Source: Dallia pectoralis (Eukaryota; Chordata; Actinopteri; Esociformes; Umbridae). From it: a stretch of 64,000 bases of DNA. The notes beneath the pieces were generated by a model. That model was given only the letters and a program-made list of their open reading frames with translations, had not been told where the DNA came from and searched no databases. The first letter of the stretch is position 1. Every line of letters starts with the position of its first letter. This document shows positions 45,031 through 58,745 of the stretch, in pieces. The DNA lies in the NCBI GenBank assembly GCA_029465975.1, contig CM055754.1, forward strand, positions 7,094,215 through 7,158,214. The letters are read 5' to 3'. Position numbers and translations under genes: made by a program.

Positions 45031-48000
45031 TATGCCCTTTGATTGTTGCCAAATAGGTAAGCAATTTTTCTTCCAAAAAAAATCATGAAATACTCCCCAG
45101 AATATGTAACATATTTCTTTATCCCTTAATCGTTTCCATAAAATAGCATAGACTGTTATCGTTCGATCAAAAGTACCATAGTAGTAAAATCCTAAAGAGT
45201 ATTTTGTTTGTGTAACAAAGTTAAATCCAATATTTTTTATGAGGACAAACAAGGGAAAATGCAAGAGCATTGCCACAACTAATCTAGACATGTTTAACTG
45301 AGGTAAACATTGAAGCTTGTCTGAACCTAAACTAGCCTAGACAATAAAAAACACAACGAAAACATATATAAATAGAGAGGTGGAAATTTTGTATAAAATG
45401 GTTTCACTATTAAACCTGTGTGGACCCCTCTCCACTTCAAGAATCACTACCCTAGAGAAATATGTTTTATAAACCGGCGACCGACTCAGTGCATTGAGTA
45501 ATCTATGCTTAAATCTGTAGGCACCTCCGAAGAAAATATATCATTTTACAAGCTCAGCTATTAAGTTATGGTGTATCAAAAGCCAAATGACCCATAACAA
45601 ATGACACTTCAACTAAATGGGGTGAGCACCAGGATATATTTTACAGTTCTGTGGTCCAGGGCATCTTGCAGTAGGTGAGAGTCAGTGGAGAAGCAGACAA
45701 CGTACGCCCTGGCTGAAAAGAGAACTACCAGTGGGCCCGTGTGCTAAGCAGTTAAAACGCCATGCAAAGGGCATGAGGACAGCGCTGCCTAGTGATCCAT
45801 ATATAGCCGTCCTCCTCCAGGTCCAATTGAAGTGCGAGCCTCCCTAAACCCGTCTTTCATCTCTCCAAGAGAGCAAGGCCCACCCACTGAGCGCCCTAAG
45901 TCACGCGGGTCCAATCGGAACGTTCTGACACCGCGCCGACAGCGTTCCGAGCCGCGATAGAACGCGAGGCGAGGGGTCTTCCAGAAATCGCTACCCGCCG
46001 CCGTAAATCCTACGCTTTGAACGCTGTTCAACGGTAGCGTTGAATTCGAGTTGTGGCTACAACTCAGAACGGCTACAACTCAGGCTGGCAAATGCCATAG
46101 TGATGGGTTCAAATGTGTTCAATCTCTATCTCCATTTACAATGATGAGTTTGATAAGTATGACACTTACGCGAAAAGGGAGCCTGTGAAAGAAGCCTTTG
46201 AAAACGGCCTTTGAAAACGGCCTGTAAAAACAGCCTGTGAAAACAGCCTGTGAAAACAGCCTCCCTCAGCTGCTCCAGTATGAAGCTGATCGCCGTCGGA
46301 CAAAGTTCACAGATAGGATGATCTGAGATGGAAATCTACGGGCGAGAGAAGCTGACTGAGACGGTAATGCAGATATAGTAGCGATAATAAACGATATGCC
46401 CCATGGGATTTATACCAGCATTTCAAGGTAATATGGAAAAGTATTTCTGTACAAATTCACATTGCATATAAGCAATTGCTACAAATATAACAACAATACA
46501 TTGGTGCGAATAAGTATACTCAATAAGCAAAATAAATTGTCTTCTGAGGGTTTCCTATGTCAATTTTTCATTTTAAATAAAGAAAGTGACTAGGCACTCC
46601 GAGTAATTGATCTGGTAGCGCTCTCATATCCCTGACCAATTTGCCAGACAAGTCTGCATCAACCAGCCCTTCCTAGACCCTGAGTGATGTATGCGTGGTG
46701 ATCACCGTGATATGGCCAAAACCTTGTGCTGAACCGATTTCATCCACGCCTACCCCCAGGGGGTGAGGGCTATTATCAATGCAATTTCCGTGAGCTTGTG
46801 CACCGTGACGTACTGTAACACTTTCCGTTCATGGCCAGTAAAGTCCTGACTGTGGAGAACAGTTTCCTGCTATGTGCTCAGGTGAATGCAAATCAGGAAT
46901 CAAACTGACTGTACGCTTGAACAATAAGGTAGCAGATCGTGTCCGGGCTAGTAACTGGGGTGCCGCTACTTTGAGAGCATCGCAAGGGAACGAGGCAGGA
47001 CCAAGGCTCTTGATCCCCCGGCACGACGTGACTCCAGCGAAACGGAACGCAAGGGTAGGCAAAGACATTCAGTTCGGATGTTAACCCCTGCAGTGCAGCA
47101 GCTCCCCTGTTATGAGTCAGTGACAGTAAATACACAAACAGAGACTGACACGCATGCCAAAAGCATGACCTAAGCTGAAACACAGAGGTAAATCTAGCAA
47201 GCAATCAATGGAAAGCTACTGACAATGCTGGGCGTCATGGGAAAAGAGAATGGCCAAGAATGCAAATTAAGCAGGGAAGGCTTTGTCAGATGGTTCTGTA
47301 TGGTGCTTTTGCTCCTTGTGGAAACACACTGTGCTGAGTATATTGCTCACCGTGGCAGTGCTCAGAAGAAAATGACCCCAGTGGACATTCAGGCCGGCCA
47401 AGTAGAATCCAATGTTTCATTAGATTTCTTTTTTTAAACCACGATTGTCCGTTTAATACAGTGAAAAGTACCAAAACGTGACTGATTAAAAGGGAACTCT
47501 CTCAACCCCCCGCTGAATCGAATAATGTACTTTCAACCGATGCTCCAGTGCTCTACATACACAGACGCCCGGAATCTCCCGGAAAATCAAAGCCAGCGCG
47601 TGATTTTATGTTAGACAAATTAATAAGGCTCCGAAATGAGGTAGAGTGAAGGTCATGTAGACATTGAATTAGCTTCGTTGCCCGGGTCCAGCGCTGCTCT
47701 TTCACTGAAGATAAATAATGAGTGAATAAACCTGGACGCGTTCGCTGACATTACGCCCGCTGCTTGTTTTCTATTTAAATTCCTAACAAAGTTAAGCCAC
47801 TCTCTGTTGTGATCAATAAACCTGCTCTCAAACCCCCGCTCCTGCCGACAGAAGAATCGTCGTTCACAATGGAAGCCGCTCTTTGACTGTTCTGTGGCTA
47901 CATTCCGGGAAACGTTGTAGTGCAGGCAGGAACTCCCCGGAGGCCGTCCATTAGCATCCATGAGGGCTTATGAAGGTGCATGTGTGTTTGAAGTGTGATA

Positions 48001-49690
48001 GAAACAGGGCGACTTTACATGCGAAACTGTGAAGAGCCGTGGCTCAGAGTCCCAGAATCCCCAGCCGAATACACATCTCTGCCAGTGGCCTCTGTTTGTG
48101 CATCACCTGGGTAAACCGAAAGAACAAACGTCCCAGCCGGTGTCCCACTGAATAATTCAAACGGCGAAATAAACACAACTGTAGCCGGTACTAGATCAGG
48201 CCCGTGCAATTAAACAGACATGAATAATGCAAGAACAATTAAGTACTTAGAAATGCATGGAAACTCCGCGACGGAGACCGGTCGGTTGGGGCCAGGCAAT
48301 TAAGTGTGTCCCTTTGTTTTGAATCTGTTTGTCTTTTTTTGTCACGGATCAGATAACCCCGGAAGAGACGCGGCAGACAAAACGGTCTGCTTATGTAACG
48401 ACGTGCTCACTGTGCATGTAGAGCAGAACACCTCTGGTATTATGGAGCTCTGTGCACAGACAGCCTGAGTCAGGTGGGGGGTTGTGGTCGCTCAAGCAGC
48501 TCGGTCAGCCACTCGACACAGCTGTCACGCGGCACAAGTAGAACACTCATCCCTCCCATCCGTCCATCGCCGCCGCCGCCTCTCCTTCATCTCGGCCGTT
48601 CGGTTGGTTTATTCAATTTTCAATTCCGAGCCCAATCTGTAGATCCTTTTGTCCGAAGAAATGCAAGACTAGCTTTTGCAGCTTGGCAAAGTAGTGTGTG
48701 TATTGGGGTGAGTAAAGTTTTTCCATCCAGTTTCCATCTGTCTTCTCTATTCTGTACGATAAAACCAAATCCTAATATTTATGCCTGAACGTAGACTGGC
48801 TCTGGTTATAGCGTCGTGGCCATCACGTTTATCTTATACATACCACCTGGAACGAGTGACGGCCGGCACAAAAATGATCGGCTGACCAATTTGTTAGTTG
48901 CGCACTGAAACAACAAAACACTGCATTTCCACGTTGTCAGAGATAAAACAGAAATGTGTAACAGATAAATGGGTCTGGAGGGAAACGGTTGGATTGGCAG
49001 CAAGTTGTTTTCAGTGTCTTCTGCTATTATTAAAAACTAAATTATGAGGCCTTATTTTTGCATGTTATTCTCGGTAGGCGTTTACAACACAATGCCGTTG
49101 GAATGAGCTGTTGATTTTTTCAAACTTAGTTCCAGACCTTTTGACTCTCCCCAGTTACGCACGAAGAAGCAAAGGCTCTCTTGTGAAATATGGGGGGAGC
49201 AGCTTCGGGTTTGGTCCTAATTGTTCTACAGAACAGGTCCACAACACGTTTTAGGACAGGTAGTCTTACACTGACACTTTCACCTGTCACTTACGGATCA
49301 TAATAAATACTGATCACAGAACTATCTACTGTGTAAATCAGCATATACACAGGTTGTGTTTGTTTGTTTTTCAGAACTTGCAAATGAAAACAGGTTTAGT
49401 CCTGTGAATTTCTAAATCCGTTGTGGCCCTTGAGCTTTACTGTTTGCCTGGCCCTGATATACAGTATGATGCCGTTACATGCCGTTTACATGGTGTTGGC
49501 TGAACAAAATGGTTTTGGGTTTGATCCAACCACAATCCCATTGTAGGGACTTCACCTGATCCCATTGCTTCTAATTCTACTCTCATTCCAGCTGCTCTAT
49601 TGATTTTACATGCAGGATTGATGCAGGGTTTAAAGGGCAATCACTCCAATTCACTCTTCTCCTCCAGCAGGTTGCCCACTGCCAAGCAGT
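45031..49690. other. No recognised gene; possible conserved noncoding DNA
   Basis: Short open frames only. A 13-bp repeat, CCTGTGAAAACAG, occurs about five times at 46198-46265. The stretch 47560-48620 is less A/T-rich and shows TF-site-like words (GACAAATTAATAAGG near 47614), so conserved noncoding DNA is possible but untested. Confidence 0.35.
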
Positions 49691-49694
49691 AGGA

Positions 49695-49965
49695 GACATA
49701 CACAGCAATCACATGTTACTACCTATTAAACATCATGAATTCTCCATTACATGCTAATACACAGCAATCACATGTTACTACCTATTAAACATCATGAATT
49801 CTCCGTTACATGCTAATATGCTAATACAAAGCAATCACATGTTACTACCTATTAAACATCATGAATTTTCCATTACATGCTAATATGCTAATACAGAGCA
49901 ATCACATGTTACTACCTATTAAACATCATGAATTCTCCATTACATGCTAATACAAGGCAATCACA
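49695..49965. repeat. Minisatellite, about 59-69-bp unit, 4 copies
   Basis: Four copies of a unit containing GCAATCACATGTTACTACC, ATTAAACATCATGAATTCTCC and ATTACATGCTAAT are present. Some units have an extra ATGCTAAT, which changes the period. Confidence 0.93.
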
Positions 49966-50080
49966 CCTATAATCATGTTCTCTATATAGAGCCTTCCATT
50001 CTATTTGCTATTTCTTTGGTCGCTCAACCATACAGTAGCTATGTTAGCCTATATTCATCAGTGGACTTTAATGCCAAGCC

Positions 50081-50242
50081 TGTCATGCCAGTGATACCCA
50101 ACGCCCTCTCACGCTCCGCCGTTATTTGGATTTAGTTTCCTTTGTAATGTTCATGTCCTTTTTTCGGTACTCAAGTTCTGTCATCTTTAAATTCCATTAT
50201 TAAAGTCACCTGTTCTCCCGTGCCTGTGTTCCACCTTCAACA
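50081..50242 (+). mobile_element. Possible old LTR relic
   Basis: The segment begins TGTCATGCCAG, has ATTATTAAAGTCACCTG near 50200 and ends near CACCTTCAACA, a layout like the LTRs in this window. No target duplication or matching internal region was found. Confidence 0.25.
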
Positions 50243-50409
50243 TTGTTAGTTTGATTCAATATGACTCCTCATCGCCAGGACTCAGGCTCCACAAATGCTT
50301 TCTATTATAGTAGAAATAAAGACTGCTGGAAAAAATACAACCAGAAAATACTGAGTGAAGAATGAATATTGTCCAGACTATTCACACTCCTGGCGGCCTG
50401 TGTCATGTC

Positions 50410-50780
50410 ATTGAGGATATAGTGTATACCTGTAGCAGTGTCATTTCAGTAATGATATAGTGTATACCTGTAGCAGTGTAATATCAGTAAGGATATAGTG
50501 TATACCTGTAGCAGTGTCATATCAGTAAGGATATACCTGTAGCAGTGTCATATCAGTAAGGATATAGTGTATACCTGTAGCAGTGTCATATCAGTAAGGA
50601 TATACCTGTAGCAGTGTAATATCAGTAAGGATATAGTATATACCTGTAGCAGTGTCATATCAGTAAGGATATAGTATATACCTGTAGCAGTGTCATATCA
50701 GTAAGGATATAGTATATACCTGTAGCAGTGTCATACCAGTAATCATATAGTATATACCTGTAGCAGTGTCATATCAGTTA
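50410..50780. repeat. Minisatellite, about 36-bp unit
   Basis: About ten units of TACCTGTAGCAGTGTCATATC plus AGTAAGGATATAGTGTA are present. Two or three units lack ATAGTGTA, giving a shorter 28-bp period. Confidence 0.93.
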
Positions 50781-51371
50781 GTTACTGTAAATTAGGTATT
50801 ATTATAAAATGGACTCGTTGAATGTGTATTTACATCATAAGCTAATGGATCTCATTTGTAACTACAGATCACATTTTGGCTTTGGAGTCCGCTATTAGTG
50901 CCTGTTAGAGGAAAAGTACAACTAAAACATTTTGTGACTTGTTGGTTTCCTTATTTGAATCGAGAATGTTTCTTAATGGGAACTAAATGATGAAACCAAA
51001 ATGCACCTAATTACAATAATGTATTGCTGAGAAACTATTATTTAATGTGGTAGCTATTGTATTGTTTAAAATTCAAACTTTTTTGAGTGTTAAGCTTCAA
51101 GAAGTCATAATTATTAACTGTAACAAAACCTACCGAGGCCACGATATCTTTGAACCCATTCATATACATTATTAACAAACGTTAACGTTGCTAGCTTGTG
51201 GTTTTGTGTACAGTCTGTATATAGAAGTCACATCCACCACGGCCATTAAAGAACCTTAAATACATTTGAAAACTGTCCAACCCCCTCTAGTCCCTTGAAA
51301 CCTGTACTGTATATGGAAGCATATTTTATTATTCTATGTCACTTTGTTTTGCTTGGTAGTAGGTCTTCATG

Positions 51372-52422
51372 TACAGTGCCTTTGGAAAGTATTCAGACCC
51401 TTTCAGTGTCTGGTTTGGTTGTTATACTTAATTTATTTCCATAACGACATAGCAAAAAAAACGAACACATTTTTAATTGTGTGATCATTTATTGATTATT
51501 ATTAAATAATAAGCTGAAATATCTCATGTACATAACTATTGATATAATTCACCTGGCACTTTTTAGACACCGTTGTCTAAAAAGCCAACATGGTTTGTTT
51601 CTATGTTGGTTTTAGGTAGTTTCTCCCAAATTGTCCTTGCACAGAATATCTAAAGGTCTTTCAGATTAGATTAGGAGCCTCTGTGGACAACAATCTTCAG
51701 GTCTCCAACACAGACGTTCTATGGGGTTCAAGTCCTGGCTTTGGCCATTCAAGGACACTCACAGACTTTTTCTGAAACCACTCAAGCATTGTATTGACTG
51801 TAATTTCTTTTTTATTGAGGAGTGGCTTACATCTGGCCAATCAACTATAAAGCCCTGATTGATGGAGTGCTGCAGTCAAAGTTGTCCATCTGTCAGGTTC
51901 CTCTCATCTCTGCAGAGAGATTCTGAAGCTCTGTTAGTGTCCACTGGGTTCTGGTCACCTAAATAACAACGGCCCTATGTGCCTGGTCTGGCAGGCTCAA
52001 TTTCGAAATAATGAAGGGCACTGTGCTCCCGAGAACTTTCAATGGTTCAGCTATTTGTGTGTAACCTTTCCCGGACCTTTGCCTCAACACAATTCTCTGA
52101 GGTCTACAAAGGGTCCCTTGGACTTAATGAGTTTTTAAATCATGTCCAATCAATTGTTCCACAGATGGACTCCAATTGATATCTCAAGGATGATCAAAGG
52201 ACAGGATGCATCTGATCTACATTTGGAGTGTCATGGCAATTGGTCTGAATACGTATTCCTGTGTGTGTTTTGTTTCTCTATAAATTGGCAAACGTCAAAA
52301 TTGCTTTGCTATATCATTGAATTGTTGTTCATTAATTTATCGCAAAAAAAATATCAAGTGTAAATGTTACTTAACTCGACATACGGAGAAAGTGAACAGG
52401 ATCGAATACCGAAGGGACTGTA
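51372..52422. mobile_element. Degenerate Tc1-type DNA transposon, about 1.05 kb
   Basis: The left end TACAGTGCCTTTGGAAAGTA and the right end GAATACCGAAGGGACTGTA are imperfect inverted repeats with TA at both outer edges. The interior (GACGTTCTATGGGGTTCAAG near 51713, CTCAAGGATGATCAAAGG near 52182) matches the wording of a very abundant salmonid/pike DNA transposon as I recall it. No reading frame survives. Confidence 0.65.
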
Positions 52423-53195
52423 TTTTACAGTTTGACACTAAAAGCTTGAGATGTCTTAATCGGAAGGGAAGCCAGAGCTGGAGCTGTGCTTAGCTGAGGA
52501 GAACAGTTGGGGGTTTGTGCCAAGGTCTTTACCTAGATCAGTCATATGATTAAACAAGCCTCGGATTAAATTCTGTTGACACCATGCAGCACTGTGTACG
52601 TTTAACTCACTTATCTATAATTCTCCCAGACAGTCCTGACATGGTTTTTTATGGTTACTGGTCAGGATTCATGTTAGCGTATAGTGACTTTGATTCAGCT
52701 GCGCTCATATACATCCACGTAAGCATTGAGAACTAACTCTGCCAGCCTCTGTAAAGACCTACAGCCACAGTTTTTACTGCGTGTATATGCGCTCTTCAGG
52801 AGATGTGTTAAATGTACAATCCTCTGTATAAAAGCTTCTGCTATGCGAGCCATCAATCGGCTCATGTAGGTGGGAAAATACCATGCTCTCACAAAAAAAC
52901 AACAGCAATCCAGAACTATTCAACCTCACTATAAAGGACAACACAAAAATGTACTTGTTTCTCGTTAACTTGACCTTACACTTAAAACAAGAGTAAAATT
53001 ACATTTAAGAAAAACACCAATTGATGCATTAAGAAACATTATTTTCTCCAAAACATGTGTCACAGGTAATCTAGTATTTTCCTATGGACAGATACACAGA
53101 TGAGCCCGTATAAAATGGCCAACTGCCTAATACGCTGTTCGACCTTCACATGCAGCCAAAACAGGGCTTCCGCAGAGGCATGGACTCCGGAAGGT
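52423..53195. other. No recognised gene
   Basis: Only short open frames are present. The segment lies between the Tc1-type element and the 12-bp minisatellite. Confidence 0.4.
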
Positions 53196-53671
53196 CTCCT
53201 GCTGTATCTCCTGCTGTATCTCCTGCTGTATCTCCTGCTGTATCTCCTGCTGTATGTCCTGCTGTATGTCCTGCTGTATCTCCTGCTGTATCTCCTGCTG
53301 TATGTCCTGCTGTATGTCCTGCTGTATCTCCTGCTGTATCTCCTGCTGTATCTCCTGCTGTATCTCCTGCTGTATCTCCTGCTGTATGTCCTGCTGTATC
53401 TCCTGCTGTATCTCCTGCTGTATGTCCTGCTGTATGTCCTGCTGTATCTCCTGCTGTATCTCCTGCTGTATCTCCTGCTGTATCTCCTGCTGTATGTCCT
53501 GCTGTATCTCCTGCTGTATGTCCTGCTGTATGTCCTGCTGTATCTCCTGCTGTATCTCCTGCTGTATGTCCTGCTGTATGTCCTGCTGTATCTCCTGCTG
53601 TATCTCCTGCTGTATCTCCTGCTGTATCTCCTGCTGTATGTCCTGCTGTATCTCCTGCTGTATCTCCTGCT
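53196..53671. repeat. 12-bp minisatellite, about 40 copies
   Basis: The unit is TCTCCTGCTGTA, with a TGTCCTGCTGTA variant. It is stop-free in several frames, giving LLLY, SPAV/CPAV, SCCI/SCCM and, on the minus strand, IQQE/IQQD and YSRR/YSRT strings of 195-251 codons. The two variants follow a patterned order that partly repeats 22 units (264 bp) later. No flanking domain suggests a protein. Confidence 0.95.
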
Positions 53672-56600
53672 CAGCTGCAAGGTGGAGCCGCCGTGTGGAT
53701 CGTACGCGTTGGTCCAAGAGATGCTCAATCAGACCGGGCCAGTCATTCGGCCGTAACAATTGGTCCTTTGTCCGAGTCCCCCAGGGCGTTCACGCTTGCC
53801 CAGATCGACTTGGAGAACTGGTTGTTCGGCTCACCGTCTAATCGACACGGAGCGTCACATGTGCCCTTGTTCGAAGACGATCAACGGTATTCGTTTCGCC
53901 ATTGAGCGCTCGTAACGTTTCGGCCCGTCAGCTTATATAAAGGCCTCTTAAGCTTGGCATGTTGCTCATCCTTTATTTCAATGGCTGCAGCTTTCCAATC
54001 CGGTGAGATTTCAGATGTGGCTAATGAGCACTTGAACAGGCATGCAATAGGGACCGAGATAATAGAGGCAGGACAGCACTAGAACAAATGGTACCGATAA
54101 TCGAGCCCGGCTAATTTGTAGGGGTCTAGGTTTGGCAGCTTTCTCTGCACTTCATTCATTCGTGGCGGCTGAATGGAGACGTGGAGGGTGTTCTGAGGAA
54201 GAACTACCCAGTGACGGGGGCAGCAGTGTTGGCAGAGAGAGCAGGTGAGGGGGATTTTAATGTTTGGTTGATCTTTAGGGGCTCTGTTCAAGAGGTGTGA
54301 CAGCGCTGCTTAGGTCACTGCATCTAAAGTACATGTGTTTTTTCTTTCAAAATACAATTTTAGCTTTTTCCCATCCATATTATTTCTTACTGTGGTATTC
54401 TTCAGGCAGTGCATACAGAACCGTTACAATTTTGAATTGTCCCTGCTTTTTCAAGGCATGTGAAAGTCATCGGCTACTGAAAAGTATCTGTAATTAATAA
54501 ACTATTTCTGAAGCTACATTGTGAGTCACTCCTCAGATCTAGAAATGTCTTCCTTGTGTTTAACACTCATGGGCATGAGTGACAAATGTGCTAAAAGGTT
54601 CCTCTGTCCTCTGCGCATGGACAGACGGCCACAAACCTCTCCATGCCCTGCTGCAGAGACACGGCACGTTATGCAATGTTGACATCTTCCTTCATCATGC
54701 AATCTGTCACATAAATTCCCATCTCAAGTCATCACACAATCCCCGATCTAACACTGACACTACATCCAACTAAACCGCCGTAAAAATACGCTGGACTTTT
54801 CCAGATTGACCGAAAAAAACTCCTTCCATGCTGCAAAACAATTTCCCAGACCTCCCGTAGACGACCGATAAACGCTGAGAATTACTTTCCTCTGAAGGGC
54901 AGGCAGCAAACCTCGAAATTAGTAGCGATAAAAAGCGATAGAAAGTCAGGAATGAAAAGAATAGAGATGGATGCACTGTGGACTTATCAAATACATGCAG
55001 AGCCTCATTAAGGGGTCATTATGAACATAATAGCAGTGCCACTGTCATTAATTATTGATGTCTCTCCAATTATCTCTGTCCTTCTCGCTTTCTCTCTCTC
55101 TCTCTCTCTCTCTCACTCGCTCTCCAAAGAGACACCTTCACCTGTTGATGAAGGGGTGGAAGGAATGACACTGATGAATATCTCAACCTTGGCTATGAAA
55201 TGGCCACCGTATAATCGTTCTTAGCATGCCAGCCACAGTACGGTGACGAAGCATGTGCCACCTGTCTGATAGTCGGCACTGTTCTGTTACATTTTTTAGG
55301 GGTGCTGGGTAATCAAACATGAAATCTTTAGGAGTTTTGAAGTTATTGACAATTTAGCTAAATCAACCACAATAGAAGAGGTTTTCGGGTCAGGTTTTTT
55401 TATAGCTTGAGAAAAACAAAACCGGTGTAATTTGCTCCAGCCATGTCCTGAATGAATGCCCTTATATCATACTGAAGCACTTGGAATCCAATGCCACATC
55501 ATGACACGGTCCAAAAAATATTATTGTACACATCCAAAATGTTGTTGATTCATATGAGTCTAACAAAGCAATTTCTAAGGCTCCCGTCCTTCAGTTAACC
55601 ACAAATAGAGAAATCTGGACCAAAGGTCAATTTTAAGATGGAGGAGGAAGGCGCAAAACATCCAGCAGGTCGAATGAAAATGGAAAACACCCTTGTGTGT
55701 TTCTTCAGCGCAGATAAGGTCAGTTTTCATGACTCCATATTACACCGCTCACTAAGGCAAGGACAAATGCTTGTCTTGACTTTGCCAAAAAGCACTTGAT
55801 AAACTTGTCTATTAAGATACTTAATGTATCTGGAGGAAAGCAAACGCTTGTAGAATATGATCATTAATTCAGGGGTATTAATTATATGAGTAACGTTTTC
55901 TCACAATTTGTTTTATAGGATTAATTGAGGGAAAGACCACATGTGTGTTTTTATTCAATCTCAGGAATGTGGAGTGCTTACATTGACCATCTTGCGGGGG
56001 TGGCACTGTTATTTCGATTTCCTGTCAGTGGCTAAAAATAGAGCCGGCTGGCATTTTGTATTTGAGTTTAGACAAGTATCTAAGTTAGGCTGTAACGATC
56101 AGGAAGCTATCCGTGTAAAACAATAAAGAATAAAAGAGCGGCTTTCTCCCCCAATTCAAAACGGGTTGCATAATTAATCAATTCCACTATTTGATCGCTT
56201 GGATCCCTAGAAAAAGGAATATACTTAACACAATGCTCAATGCACTGAGATCATCGGATCAATATCTATGGGAAGCCTTTGGGGACGGAGATGGTCTATG
56301 ATAAGGAAACACACAAGACCACAAGAGCCTGGACGGTTCCCACCAACCTAGAGCTCCTTTCAATAAAAACGGGTTACTTCACTCAGGTTCCCTGTTATCT
56401 AATAATAGATTTTGGCTGAAGATCTGATAACATTCTGTGCCAGAAATATTCAGAAATATCCCACGGGGAGATACTTTCTCAAAGCACAGTATGTGTGTTT
56501 GTGAGTTTATGTTGGTTTCATCTGTCTCTCGCCTATCATTTTTAAGTTTGTTGTTCGTTGACATATTTAACTCTACCTCCGTAGGAGACAATATGGGAGG

Positions 56601-57040
56601 AAAGAATGGGAGGAAAGACACAGTGCCCGGTCGTAGCTTCCGGAACATTTCATATATGTGGCACGGAACTGAGCCTGTGGCATCAACTGACGCAAATCCA
56701 CAGTGATATATTGCAGTATACTGTCCCATCTTAAAGCTTACGGTGCATTTTCTAAAAGTCACTACTGTCCTCGCTATGGCATTCGAACTTTACCCTGTTC
56801 ATACTAGCAATACCATGATTTTAAAGCAAATTGTTTTAAACAATGTAGCACGGTTAGAACTGCCGTTCAAATTGACAAAATTAGCAATATAGCCTCCGCT
56901 CTGATAGAACACTAGACACTTCCAACAGGATTCTCTATGGCACGTTGTGCGAATATTACACAGAAAATTACCTTGGTTTAATACATCTTATGATTTGACT
57001 TTATGAAAGCATGTTGGAAGCATATGAATGGCGTTGCTGC
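53672..57040. other. No recognised gene
   Basis: Short open frames only. A (TC)n microsatellite lies at about 55089-55114. The remaining sequence is A/T-rich and unassigned. Confidence 0.4.
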
Positions 57041-57044
57041 TGCA

Positions 57045-57185
57045 CTGATTCATTTGACATTTTCCATGGACTCTTTATCCAGAGTGACACACATTAATGA
57101 GTGCCATCATTTTATACTTGCTCTCTATGGGAATTCAATGCACAAATTCCACGTTTGACCCACAAAGCTACAAGAGGCTAAATAG
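57045..57185 (-). mobile_element. Possible SINE relic
   Basis: TTATCCAGAGTGACACAC followed by TATGGGAATTCAATGCACAA resembles the same SINE family as 10765-10905 in the same orientation, strongly diverged. Confidence 0.4.
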
Positions 57186-57188
57186 ATT

Positions 57189-57900
57189 TACAGTGCCCTG
57201 GAAAAACTATTAGACACCTGACAAATTCTCGCGTACAACTTAATTACAAACTGCATTGTACCTCAAAATGTTTTGTACATCATATATATAAAATACAAAC
57301 TGAAAATCAAGACAAGACAGCAGACAAGACAGCACTGTTCTTTTGTTGTTTGTAAAAGAAAAACGTCTCGCTCGCATAAGTATTTAACTCATGTGCTGTG
57401 GAAGCTCAATAACAAAATAATATCCGAGAGTTCACACATCCCAAAGAGCAATGTTGGATCAATAACCAGGAAGTGGCAGCTGTATCAAACCACCCAGGCA
57501 CTGCCAAGGTCCCTCAAAACTCAGGACTCCAAACAAAAGGACACCTGTCAGAGAGGTCAACAATCACTTTAAAGGATCTCTAGAGATCCATGGCCAGGAG
57601 TTGAGTAAGGTGCACCAGATGACCAGATTAACATCTCTGCATAACCCTTGCTTGGATAGAAAAGTGCCATAAAAGACCATCTGACACCATATCAGTTATT
57701 CTCCAGTAAGCATGAGTGAACCAGGCAAGATGTGGGAAGAAATTATGCGATTAAATGAGGGCAAGAAAGAGGCTTTGTGCCTGGATCAAATCTGCCAAGT
57801 TGAATGGGTGAAATCAATAGACACTAAATCCAATATTTACCACAAAAAACATGGTGTTTTTGCAAACCAAAAGGTGGTCCTACCTTACGTGTAGCAGGCT
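57189..57900 (+). mobile_element. Degenerate Tc1-like transposon
   Basis: The left end CAGTGCCCTGGAAAAACTAT follows TA. A plus frame at 57430-57570 encodes KSNVGSITRKWQLYQTTQAL followed by PRSLKTQDSKQKDTC, which matches the helix-turn-helix part of Tc1 transposases (family pattern S-VG-I--KW---G-T--LPR). The catalytic domain is absent or unreadable. The right end was not located. Confidence 0.6.
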
Positions 57901-58036
57901 AAGTATGTTTTGTATTTTTCCTTAGAAACACTTCCGAACACAAACCATATGACAATTCTGTATGTTTTGTTTAAAATAAAATAGCTACAGTACGACGCGT
58001 ACAATTTGCAGTTATTGTGATTAAGAATTGGTCCAA

Positions 58037-58745
58037 GGATGACCGGATCTCGTAGTGTAACAGTAGAATACCCTTCTCCTATTGGATCAGGATGACAGGA
58101 TCTCGTAGTGTAACAGTAGAATACTCTTCACCTATTGGATCAGGGCGACAGGATCTCGTAGTGTAACAGTAGAATACTCTTCACCTATTGGATCAGGGCG
58201 ACAGGATCTCGTAGTGTAACAGTAGAATACTCTTCACCTATTGGATCAGGATGACAGGATCTCGTAGTGTAACAGTAGAATACTCTTCACCTATTGGATC
58301 AGGATGACAGGATCTCGTAGTGTAACAGTAAAATACTCTTCACCTATTGGATCAGGGCGACAGGATCTCGTAGTGTAACAGTAGAATACTCTTCACCTAT
58401 TGGATCAGGATGACCGGATCTCGTAGTGTAACAGTAGAATACTCTTCACCTATTGGATCAGGGGGACAGGATCTCGTAGTGTAACAGTAGAATACTCTTC
58501 ACCTATTGGATCAGGATGACAGGATCTCGTAGTGTAACAGTAGAATACTCTTCACCTATTGGATCAGGATGACAGGATCTCGTAGTGTAACAGTAGAATA
58601 CTCTTCACCTATTGGATCAGGATGACAGGATCTCGTAGTGTAACAGTAGAATACCCTTCTCCTATTGGATCAGGGCGACAGGATCTCGTAGTGTAACAGT
58701 AGAATACCCTTCTCCTATTGGATCAGGGCGACAGGATCTCGTTGA
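58037..58745. repeat. 53-bp minisatellite, about 13 copies
   Basis: The unit includes GATGACAGGATCTCGTAGTG, TAACAGTAGAATACTCTTCA and CCTATTGGATCAG. Copies are nearly identical. The main variation is GATGACAGG against GGCGACAGG, and CCCTTCTCC against TCTTCACC at both ends of the array. Confidence 0.96.

Noticed and set aside
53060..53905. Five overlapping 195-251-codon frames on both strands
   Set aside because: All derive from the 12-bp minisatellite. The short flanking sequence has no domain or splice support.
58037..58745. 53-bp repeats as a CRISPR array
   Set aside because: The whole 53-bp period is conserved, so there are no spacers.
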